A stretch of 64,000 nucleotides of DNA, from assembly GCF_030282845.1 (NCBI RefSeq), contig NZ_JASTWE010000006.1:1-64000 (forward strand). The letters run 5' to 3'. The position numbers were made by a program, and so were the translations under genes. Numbering within the stretch: position 1 is the stretch's first letter; the number at the start of each line of letters is the position of its first letter. Below the pieces are notes generated by a model. That model ran no database searches. It had not been told where the DNA came from and saw only the letters and a list, made by a program, of their open reading frames with translations. This DNA comes from Pseudodesulfovibrio pelocollis. Lineage in GTDB: Bacteria; Desulfobacterota; Desulfovibrionia; Desulfovibrionales; Desulfovibrionaceae. Positions 28,971 through 35,913 of this stretch are shown here, piece by piece.

Positions 28971-29318
28971 GTTGAAGTCCTTGGTCTCGGAGGCGATTGT
29001 CATGGGTCCAAAGGCCATGCGGCCGACGATGGCGCGTGCGCAGAACACCGCCCGGATGGTCTCGGGGGTGAGGGCGATGGCCGGGTCGCTCAGGGTGTGC
29101 CGGATGTCCATACTCGAAGTGGGCGCGTCGGGCAAGAGGCCCGGCCCGGACGCGCCCGGCCACCGGCCCATGTCCGTCCCGGCCACCGGAGGGTGCAGCG
29201 GCATCCGGGCATGAATCTCCCTCGTCGGGGGGATCGGCGGGAAAGAGGACGCCCTCTTCCCGTGGCAGTGGTCCATTGGCAGGACGAGGGCGGTTCGTCA
29301 GGGCGTCACGGCAGCGGG
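28971..29318 (-). other. 348-bp gap between cheA-like and BtuF-like genes
   Basis: No gene is assigned. On the minus strand there is a hairpin with a 9-bp bulged stem (about 29239-29263: GGGAAGAGG / CCTCTTTCCC). A short GCCACTG-like and GGGAAG-like pair occurs, but the rest of a cobalamin riboswitch, including a clear B12 box, is missing. From about 29110 to 28971 the frame of the BtuF-like gene has strikingly coding-like third positions. Confidence 0.5.
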
Positions 29319-30992
29319 TCAGGACGCCGCAGTGGCCACGCCCCGAAGCTCCTCGAAATAGTGGAGGATTTTCTCGGTGTCGATGACCAGGGCGTCGGAC
29401 TCGCCCATCATGCCGAAGCCGAGGATGGGGATGTGGAAGATTTCTTCCACCGGCACGGTGAAGCCGGTGATGACCACCTGCTGCTGCCTGAGGACCTCGT
29501 CCACCAGGATGGCGGCCTTGTAGTCGCCCACGCGGACCACGATGGCCTGGGCCATCTCGATGTTCGTGACCTCGGGCTCAAGGCCCAGCAGGTCGGCCAG
29601 CCGGAGCAGGGAATGAACCTCGCCGCGCACGTCCACGGTCTCGCGGCCATCGGGCAGCTCGACCACGTTGTGGTTGCGGGGCATGTATATCTCGACCACG
29701 TCGCGGCTGGGCACGATGAAGGTGTCGCCGCCCACCTTGCAGACCAGGGCCTCCACGATGCCCTCGTTGGCCGAGCGGTCAAGGGGGATTGAGATGGTGA
29801 AGGAAGCGCCCCTGCCCGGTGTGCTCTCAATGGCGATGTCGCCGTCAAGGGTGGTGCGGATGACGTTGATCACCGCGTCCATGCCCACGCCCCGTCCCGA
29901 GACGTCGGTGACCTGCTCGGCGGTGGAGAAACCGGATTGGAGCACGAATTGAAGAATCTCAGGTGTTTCGTATGTCTTGTCCGGGTCGGCAAGCCCCTTT
30001 TCCAGAGCCTTGGCCAGGATGCGGTCCGGGTCCAGCCCGCGTCCGTCGTCGCGCACCTGGATGAAGGCATTGTCGCCCTTGCGCCAGGCCGAGAGGATGA
30101 CGTTGCCCGTCTCGTCCTTGCCTGCCTGTTTGCGGCCATCGGTGGTTTCCAGGCCGTGGTCCACGGCGTTGCGCAGCAGGTGGACCAGGGGTTCGTTGAG
30201 GCTTTCGACAATGGTCTTGTCCAGGGCCAGTTCGTCACCGCGCACCGTGAATTCGAGCTTCTTGCCGATCTTCTGGCTCAGGCTCTTCACCAGCCGGTGC
30301 ATGGGCATGAAAATCTGCTTGAGGGGCACCAGACGGATGGCGTCCACCTCTTTTTGCAACCGGCTGATGACGTTGTCCAGCTCGCGTAGCGAGGCGGCCA
30401 TCTGGGCGAGGTTGCGCGCGCCGCCCTGGGCGATGACCGCGTAGGTGACCATGAGCTTGCCCACCAGCTCGATGACCCTGTCGAGCCTGTCCGTGGGCAC
30501 GCGGATGGAGGAGATGGCCTGGGCGGACGGGGCCTTGTCAGCCTTGTCCGTCTTGGCTTCCGGGGTTTTGGTGGCTTCCTCGTCGCCATCGTCCAGGTCA
30601 TCTTCCCGGGTGGCCTCGAACGAAACCGCAGCCGGGTCCAGAAACGCCCTGGCCGCGGCTTCCTCGCTCTCGAAGCGTTCGCCTTCCACCGCCGCCGGGC
30701 GCGACTCTTTGCGGCCCAGGCCCGCAGTGTCCGCGTCGAGCAGGCCCGCCACGGCGAAGAGGAACCGCTTCTGGGCCTCGCACACGCCGAGCATGGCCGT
30801 GACGATGTCGTCATTGACCGGGGTGATGCCGTCGGTGAGCATGTCGAGCACCGTGATGACGCTCGCGCTGGAGAGTTTCATGTGTGACAGCCCAAGCGCA
30901 TCAACGGCTTCCCCGGCCCCGGTGCCGGAGTCCGCCATGTCGAGAATCTGTTTCTCGATGTCTACGATGCATTTGCTGATGCTGTCCTGCAT
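29319..30992 (-). CDS. CheA-type histidine kinase without a normal P1 domain
   Basis: A 557-residue CheA homologue with dimerisation, ATPase and CheW-like domains. The P3 region starts near RLDRVIELVGKLMVTYAVIA (about 169), the N-box is HLLRNAVDHGLE (271-282, Asn275), G1 is VRDDGRGLDPDRI (313-325), G2 is SGRGVGMDAV (365-374), and the CheW domain covers about 410-545. The N-terminal 160 residues hold no HxxKG phospho-site; only LSHMKLSSA at 35-43 recalls a degenerate P1. The HPt protein encoded 9 bp upstream carries a normal HTIKG, so phosphate transfer in trans is expected. Last gene of a three-gene module. Confidence 0.9.
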   Translation of the reverse strand: MQDSISKCIVDIEKQILDMADSGTGAGEAVDALGLSHMKLSSASVITVLDMLTDGITPVNDDIVTAMLGVCEAQKRFLFAVAGLLDADTAGLGRKESRPAAVEGERFESEEAAARAFLDPAAVSFEATREDDLDDGDEEATKTPEAKTDKADKAPSAQAISSIRVPTDRLDRVIELVGKLMVTYAVIAQGGARNLAQMAASLRELDNVISRLQKEVDAIRLVPLKQIFMPMHRLVKSLSQKIGKKLEFTVRGDELALDKTIVESLNEPLVHLLRNAVDHGLETTDGRKQAGKDETGNVILSAWRKGDNAFIQVRDDGRGLDPDRILAKALEKGLADPDKTYETPEILQFVLQSGFSTAEQVTDVSGRGVGMDAVINVIRTTLDGDIAIESTPGRGASFTISIPLDRSANEGIVEALVCKVGGDTFIVPSRDVVEIYMPRNHNVVELPDGRETVDVRGEVHSLLRLADLLGLEPEVTNIEMAQAIVVRVGDYKAAILVDEVLRQQQVVITGFTVPVEEIFHIPILGFGMMGESDALVIDTEKILHYFEELRGVATAAS

Positions 30993-31001
30993 GGAGTCTC
31001 C

Positions 31002-31727
31002 TTACTGGATCGAAAAATAGGTGTCTTCGTCGGGATACACGGCGATGGTGGCGTCGAATCCCCAGGCGTAGAAGGTTTGCTTGGCGGCGGGGCTCAGGGC
31101 GCAGGCCGCGACCTTGAAGGTGGTGCCCATGCTGGCCACCGTGGCCCAGGCCGTGGAGCCGAAGGTGAGCACTTGGCTCAGGTCGAGCAGTATCTTGTCG
31201 CCCGGCTCCACGCCGAGCACGGCCGAGATGATGGGCTTGTAGTGTCCCTCCAGATGAACGCGGCGGTCACGCACCCTGATGATGGTGACGGTGTCGCGCA
31301 CGGCCACCTCCACCCCGGCTCCGACGGTTTCTGTGCCCACCTGCCTGCTGGCCGATGCCTCGATGATCAGGGCCAGCACCTCCTCCTGCTCCTCCTCGTC
31401 CACGGTGTCGTCCCTGAGTTGCTCAAGCACCTGGAAGATCATGTTGATCCCGCGCGAGAGGAGCGTCAGGTTCTCCTGGGCGGGTTCCACATCGCCGGAC
31501 TGGACCTTCTTGAGGAAATCCTCGATCTTGTGAGTGAAGTGCGAGGCGGGCTCGAAGCCGGGCATGAAGCCGGTGACGCCCTTGATGGTATGCAGCGGGC
31601 GCGAGAGAATCTCCACTCCCTGGGCCACCTCGCCGCCTTCGAGCAGTTCCAGTCCCTCCATCACCTGGGGGTAGTACTTGTCGTTGACCTCGGAGAAGAA
31701 CTCCTCCACCATCGGGTCGTCGCTCAT
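31002..31727 (-). CDS. HPt-STAS fusion protein (phospho-histidine partner of the CheA-like kinase)
   Basis: A 241-residue cytoplasmic protein. Residues 1-105 form an HPt/P1 helical domain with the phosphorylation site SRPLHTIKGVTGF, His46. Residues about 130-241 resemble a STAS (anti-sigma-antagonist-like) fold: VAVRDTVTIIRVRDRRVHLEG, then DKILLDLSQVLTFGSTAW, where family members carry a phosphorylatable Ser. An acidic linker (DDTVDEEEQEEVL) joins them. It lies between the receiver gene and the P1-less CheA gene with gaps of 14 and 9 bp. The likely job is to accept phosphate from the kinase and pass it to the receiver; the STAS part may be an output or localisation element. Confidence 0.85.
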   Translation of the reverse strand: MSDDPMVEEFFSEVNDKYYPQVMEGLELLEGGEVAQGVEILSRPLHTIKGVTGFMPGFEPASHFTHKIEDFLKKVQSGDVEPAQENLTLLSRGINMIFQVLEQLRDDTVDEEEQEEVLALIIEASASRQVGTETVGAGVEVAVRDTVTIIRVRDRRVHLEGHYKPIISAVLGVEPGDKILLDLSQVLTFGSTAWATVASMGTTFKVAACALSPAAKQTFYAWGFDATIAVYPDEDTYFSIQ

Positions 31728-31741
31728 GAATGCTCCCCGTC

Positions 31742-32137
31742 CTACTTGCTGAGAAGATTGAGCTTCTCAAGCTCCTTGTAGAGTTTTTCCTTGACCACGG
31801 GCTTGACGATGTAGGCCGATGCCTCTCCGTCGTAGAAGGATTTCATCACCGTCTGCGGGTCGTCAAGGGCCGTGGTCATGATCACCTTGACCCTCGGGGT
31901 GAGGCCCTCCCGGGCTTCCATCTCCCTGATCTGGCGCAGGGCCTCGATGCCGTCCACCTCCGGCATCATGATGTCCATGAGGATGAGGGCGTAGGGCTGG
32001 TTTTCACTGTGGGCCAGCCTGAAGGCCTCTATGGCTTCGCGGCCGTTGACCACGATCTCCACTTCAAAAAGGGTCATGAGGAAGGATTTCAGGACCTTCC
32101 TGCTCAGAAATTCGTCCTCGACAATGAGTGCTCGCAT
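31742..32137 (-). CDS. Single-domain response regulator (CheY-like)
   Basis: A 131-residue receiver without an output domain. The acidic pocket is Glu7-Asp8 (IVEDEF), the phospho-acceptor Asp55 is in LILMDIMMPEVDG, the switch Thr is in IMTTA (88-89), and Lys112 is in YIVKPV. It is the first gene of the module receiver - HPt/STAS - CheA, so it is the probable phosphate sink and output of this pathway. The target is not evident from the sequence. Confidence 0.92.
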   Translation of the reverse strand: MRALIVEDEFLSRKVLKSFLMTLFEVEIVVNGREAIEAFRLAHSENQPYALILMDIMMPEVDGIEALRQIREMEAREGLTPRVKVIMTTALDDPQTVMKSFYDGEASAYIVKPVVKEKLYKELEKLNLLSK

Positions 32138-32179
32138 CGGCGTCCCCTGATTCTTGGACAGGTGAAAGAGTCATCTACC

Positions 32180-32199
32180 TTTTCCTATGTAATGGAAAA
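32180..32199. promoter_or_regulatory. Inverted repeat TTTTCC-N8-GGAAAA between divergent genes
   Basis: A perfect 6-bp inverted repeat with an 8-nt AT-rich centre lies between the receiver gene (minus, start 32137) and trmH (plus, start 32299). On the minus strand it sits just downstream of a TTGACA. It could be an operator or a leader hairpin; a matching -10 at standard spacing is not convincing. Confidence 0.4.
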
Positions 32200-32298
32200 A
32201 TTTGTCAATAACTTGCGTGAAAAAATAATGCCTCGGGGCCGTTCGGGCTGACCACGCCGCCCTTGCGCTCCCGCGCGATCTTCGGGTACCAAACCGCC

Positions 32299-32889
32299 AT
32301 GAGACGCGAAATATCGGAAAAAAGAAAACAGCGGATAGACCAGGTGCTGGCCCGGCGGCAAAGGGACCTGACCCTGGTCATGGACAACATCTGGGACCCG
32401 CACAACGTGTCGGCCGTGCTGCGCAGCTGCGACGCCTTTGGCGTGTCGGACGTGCATCTGTACTACACCATCTCGCAATGGCCCGACCTGGGCAGGAAGA
32501 GCTCGGGCTCGGCCAAGAAGTGGATCCGGCTCAACCAGCATGTGGACGCGCCATCCATGGTGGAGGTGCTGACCCGCGAGGGCGGGCAGGTGCTTCGCAC
32601 CGGGTTTTCGGCCACGGCCCGGCCGGTGATGGCCTTTGATTTCACCCGGCCCACGGCCGTGATCCTGAGCAACGAGCACCGAGGCACCTCGCCGGAGCTG
32701 GCCGCCCTGGTGCCCGACGAAGTGTACATCCCCATGCAGGGCATGGTCCAGAGCCTCAATGTCTCTGTGGCTGCGGCCATTATCCTCTACGAGGCCTTCA
32801 CGCAGCGGTATCGGGCGGGCCTGTACGACGCCCCGTCCTTCGATGCCGGGGAGCTGGCCGCCCTGCGTGCCGAGTGGTATGGCCGCTGA
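32299..32889 (+). CDS. trmH: TrmH-like tRNA (guanosine-2'-O)-methyltransferase (SpoU/SPOUT)
   Basis: Trefoil-knot methyltransferase of 196 residues, probably methylating G18 of tRNA. The N-terminal ISEKRKQRIDQVLARRQRDL matches TrmH, followed by MDNIWDPHNVSAVLRSCDAFGV, the catalytic-side NEHRGTS, and the knot IPMQGMVQSLNVSVAAAII. The frame extends upstream to 32263, but ATG 32299 matches the family N-terminus. It faces a divergent signalling module. Confidence 0.9.
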   Translation: MRREISEKRKQRIDQVLARRQRDLTLVMDNIWDPHNVSAVLRSCDAFGVSDVHLYYTISQWPDLGRKSSGSAKKWIRLNQHVDAPSMVEVLTREGGQVLRTGFSATARPVMAFDFTRPTAVILSNEHRGTSPELAALVPDEVYIPMQGMVQSLNVSVAAAIILYEAFTQRYRAGLYDAPSFDAGELAALRAEWYGR

Positions 32890-33022
32890 TGGCCGATGCC
32901 GCCCATTTTTTCGTTGAAAGGGCGTCCGTTCAGGTATACATATTCGGCCAAGTTTCCATGCCCGGCCGGGCAGCCCACGGGCGGCGGCCGCTGTCAGCAA
33001 TGCGCACGGATTGGAGGCACGC

Positions 33023-33637
33023 TTGCAGAATCTACTCAAGGCCATGACCGCGGGAGATGTCGTCGTCTATCCCACCGAAACGCTCTACGCGCTGGGTTGC
33101 GACGCCACCAATGCGGCGGCCTGCGACAAGGTCATGGAGATCAAGGGGCGAAGCGCGGCCAAGCCGCTGCCGCTGATCATCGGCGGGGTGGACATGCTCG
33201 GCCTGGTCACGGACGACAGGCCCCCGGCCCTGCTGCAACTGGCCAGCGCCTTCTGGCCCGGCCCCCTGTCCATCCTGGTCAAGGCGCTGCCCGACCTGCC
33301 GCCGAGCCTTTCGGACGACGAGGGCTATACCTCGGTGCGCTGGAGCGGCCATCCCTTTGCCTCGGAGCTGTCCCGCCGCCTGCGCCGACCCATCGTGGCC
33401 ACCAGCGCCAATCTGGGCGGTGAGGCCCCTGTGGCCCTGCCCGAAGACCTCTCACCCCGGCTCATGGAGAAGGTGGGCGCGGCCTACGTGGACCCGCCCT
33501 GGCCCAAGGGGGGCATGCCGTCCACAGTCATCCGCGTCCTCGGCGCCACCCGGCTTGAGGTGCTGCGCGACGGAGCGGTGTCGGTCAAGAAGCTCTGTGA
33601 CAAGGGTTTTTCCGTGACCATCGCCGACCCTGCCTAG
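33023..33637 (+). CDS. tsaC: L-threonylcarbamoyladenylate synthase (TsaC/Sua5 family)
   Basis: Makes the activated intermediate for t6A37 in tRNA; about 204 residues. Typical motifs are VVYPTETLYALGCDA, the KGR substrate loop (EIKGRSAAKPLPLII), FWPGPLSILV, and the core PIVATSANLGGEAP. The start is placed at TTG 33023 because GGAGG lies 5 nt before it; TTG 33011 and ATG 33044 are alternatives. t6A made here is the substrate for MtaB, encoded 20 kb away. Confidence 0.92.
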   Translation: MQNLLKAMTAGDVVVYPTETLYALGCDATNAAACDKVMEIKGRSAAKPLPLIIGGVDMLGLVTDDRPPALLQLASAFWPGPLSILVKALPDLPPSLSDDEGYTSVRWSGHPFASELSRRLRRPIVATSANLGGEAPVALPEDLSPRLMEKVGAAYVDPPWPKGGMPSTVIRVLGATRLEVLRDGAVSVKKLCDKGFSVTIADPA

Positions 33638-33808
33638 GAAGCACCGCCTGCGTCCGGCGGGCACATGCCTGCCCCGGCGATCTGCCTGCGGACAGCGTCT
33701 GCGCTCTCATCTGGCTGGCACGGCAGGGGTTTGACTTGCCCGGCGCGTTGGGCCACAAGGAGGCGTGGTCCCGGCGCGATGCTGTGCCGGGCGGCCCGGG
33801 AGCAGTGC

Positions 33809-34282
33809 ATGGAATCGAGAAAACCCTGTCCTCATTGCGGCGGCGAGTTGGTCGCCCACTGCCACTGCAATCCGTTGCCCACGGTGGACGTGGTCATTCT
33901 GGTCCCTGGCAATGCTTCGGGCGATGACGCAGTGGTGCTCGTCAATCGGGCCAATCCCCCTCTGGGCTGGGCCCTGCCCGGCGGGTTCGTGGACTGCGGC
34001 GAGACCTGCGAGCAGGCGGCCGTGCGCGAATGCCGGGAGGAGACCGGGCTGGACGTGATCCTGACCGGCCTGCTCGGCGTCTACTCCGATCCCGCGCGCG
34101 ACCCTCGCCACCATACAATGAGCGTGGTCTACACCGGCCTGGCCCGGGACATGAAAGCGCTGCGGGCGGGCGACGACGCGGGCGATGTCCGGCTTTTTCC
34201 CCTGGACCGGCTGCCGCGCACCGCCTTTGATCACGACCGGATTCTGGCGGATTTCCTGGCCCGGCTGGCGCGGCCCGCGTGA
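33809..34282 (+). CDS. NUDIX hydrolase with N-terminal zinc-ribbon-like Cys motif
   Basis: A 157-residue NUDIX protein. The box GGFVDCGETCEQAAVRECREETG (58-80) is complete. Before it comes CPHCGGELVAHCHC (Cys7, 10, 18, 20), a probable zinc knuckle as found in ADP-ribose-pyrophosphatase-like or NADH-pyrophosphatase-like proteins. The substrate is unknown; nucleoside diphosphate derivatives are usual. ATG 33809 has a GGAG; a frame from 33665 gives an unrelated N-terminus. Confidence 0.87.
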   Translation: MESRKPCPHCGGELVAHCHCNPLPTVDVVILVPGNASGDDAVVLVNRANPPLGWALPGGFVDCGETCEQAAVRECREETGLDVILTGLLGVYSDPARDPRHHTMSVVYTGLARDMKALRAGDDAGDVRLFPLDRLPRTAFDHDRILADFLARLARPA

Positions 34283-34327
34283 CATTCCACGCGAAGCCAC
34301 AAGACAACCCCATCAGGCGGACATGAC

Positions 34328-35371
34328 ATGCTGACCCTGTGCGTGACCCTTGGCGATCCCTGCGGCCTTGGCCCGGAACTGGCCGTTCGGCATTTTGTCC
34401 ATGCCCGGCGGCGCGACGAGCGCGTGCTCCTGCTCGGCCCCGAGGCGGTGCTGGCCCGCGAGCTTGACCGGCTCGGGCTGCCCGGATTCTGGGAGATCCT
34501 CGACGACCCGGCCGCCATCGCCGGAAAGGGGGCCGGGGTATACGTGCACGAGCCCGCCGCACTGGCCGGTCTCGATTTTCCACCCGGCCAGGCCACGGTG
34601 CAGGGCGGGCTGGCCGCCGGAACCTGCCTGGACGCGGCCGTGGCCCTGCTTCGGGCCGGGCTGGCCCATGGGCTGCTCACCTGTCCCTTGAACAAGGCTA
34701 TGCTCAAGGCCGCCGGGTTCGACTTTCCCGGCCATACCGAATTCCTGGCCACGCGCCTTGGCGTTGGCGCGGATCAGGTCTGCATGCACCTGTGCGGCCA
34801 TGATCCCGACGCAGACGCCGCGTTCAAGCCCGATCCCGGCAGGGCTCCAGCCCCGGTGCTGCGCGTCAGTCTCGTCACCACCCACCCGCCCCTGCGCGAG
34901 GTGCCCGGACTGGTCACTGCGGAGCGGGTCCTGCGCTGTTTGCGGCTCACGGCCCGGTTCGTTGAAACGCTGGGTTTGTCCGGGCCGGTGGCCGTGTGCG
35001 GTCTCAATCCCCACGCGGGCGAGTCCGGCCGCATCGGCGACGAGGAGACGCGGATTATCGAACCCGCCCTGGCTGCGGCCCGGGCAGAGGGCATCGACGT
35101 GGCCGGTCCCTTTCCGGCGGACACCATCTTCCACTTCGCGGCCCGGGGCGACTATCCTGCGGTGCTGGCCATGTATCACGACCAGGGGCTGGCCCCGCTC
35201 AAGCTCCTGCACTTCAGCCGGGCGGTCAACGTGACCCTTGGCCTGCCCCATCCGCGCACCTCGCCAGACCATGGCACGGGCTATGATCTGGTGGGCACGG
35301 GCAAGGCGTCCATAGGCAGCTTTCAGGCCGCCCTGGACATGCTCCGGCGGTTGGCCGGGACCGGGGAGTGA
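34328..35371 (+). CDS. pdxA: 4-hydroxythreonine-4-phosphate dehydrogenase
   Basis: NAD-dependent step of DXP-dependent pyridoxal phosphate synthesis; 347 residues. Motifs include VTLGDPCGLGPELAVRH at the N-terminus, PLNKAMLKAAGFDFPGHTEFLA, GLNPHAGESGRIGDEE and MYHDQGLAPLKLLHF; the metal-binding histidines sit in HTEF, NPHAGE and YHDQG. GmhB-like overlaps or abuts its stop, so coupling is likely. Confidence 0.95.
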   Translation: MLTLCVTLGDPCGLGPELAVRHFVHARRRDERVLLLGPEAVLARELDRLGLPGFWEILDDPAAIAGKGAGVYVHEPAALAGLDFPPGQATVQGGLAAGTCLDAAVALLRAGLAHGLLTCPLNKAMLKAAGFDFPGHTEFLATRLGVGADQVCMHLCGHDPDADAAFKPDPGRAPAPVLRVSLVTTHPPLREVPGLVTAERVLRCLRLTARFVETLGLSGPVAVCGLNPHAGESGRIGDEETRIIEPALAAARAEGIDVAGPFPADTIFHFAARGDYPAVLAMYHDQGLAPLKLLHFSRAVNVTLGLPHPRTSPDHGTGYDLVGTGKASIGSFQAALDMLRRLAGTGE

Positions 35372-35373
35372 CC

Positions 35374-35913
35374 ATGGGGGCGGACGTCATCCTGCTCGAT
35401 CGCGACGGCACCATCATCGCTGACAAGCACTACCTGAGCGACCCGGCCGGGGTGGAACTGCTGTCCGGCGCGGTCCAGGGGCTGCGCCGGATGCGCGGGC
35501 TTGGGCGGCGGCTGGCCGTGCTGACCAACCAGAGCGGCGTGGGGCGCGGCTACTATGACGAGGCCTCGGTCCGCGCCTGCAATGCGCGCATGGCCGAACT
35601 GCTGTCGGCCCACGGTGTGGAGCTTGACGGCATATTCTATTGCCCCCACGCGCCCGAGGACGCCTGTGGCTGCCGCAAGCCCGCTCCGGGGCTGATGGAG
35701 CAGGCCGTGGCCGCCCTGGGCTTTGACCCGCGCCGGGCCGTGGTCGTGGGCGACAAGGACGTGGACATGCTCCTGGGCCGGGCCGTGGGTGCCACCACCA
35801 TACTGGTGCGCACCGGCAAGGGGGCCGACCATGAGGCCCGCTGCCGCCACAGCGCGGATCACGTGGTAGACGATCTCGCCGGGGCCGCAGACATCATTGC
35901 CGGGCTGGAGTGA
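35374..35913 (+). CDS. gmhB: D,D-heptose 1,7-bisphosphate phosphatase (GmhB-like HAD enzyme)
   Basis: HAD phosphatase of 179 residues acting in ADP-heptose synthesis for the LPS inner core. The DXDXT motif is LLDRDGTI (Asp9, Asp11), TNQSGVGRGYY the second, and GDKDVDM the fourth. The zinc loop CPHAPEDACGCRKP is typical of GmhB. ATG 35374 has GGGGAG 7 nt before it; a GTG at 35368 overlapping the pdxA stop is possible. Its last 20 bp overlap the convergent FAD gene. The close HisB-N phosphatase cannot be ruled out. Confidence 0.86.
   Translation: MGADVILLDRDGTIIADKHYLSDPAGVELLSGAVQGLRRMRGLGRRLAVLTNQSGVGRGYYDEASVRACNARMAELLSAHGVELDGIFYCPHAPEDACGCRKPAPGLMEQAVAALGFDPRRAVVVGDKDVDMLLGRAVGATTILVRTGKGADHEARCRHSADHVVDDLAGAADIIAGLE

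Noticed and set aside
28971-29318. Cobalamin riboswitch before the BtuF-like gene
   Set aside because: Only a GCCACTG-like and a GGGAAG-like piece are visible; no clear B12 box and no 5' core elements. A covariance search would settle it.
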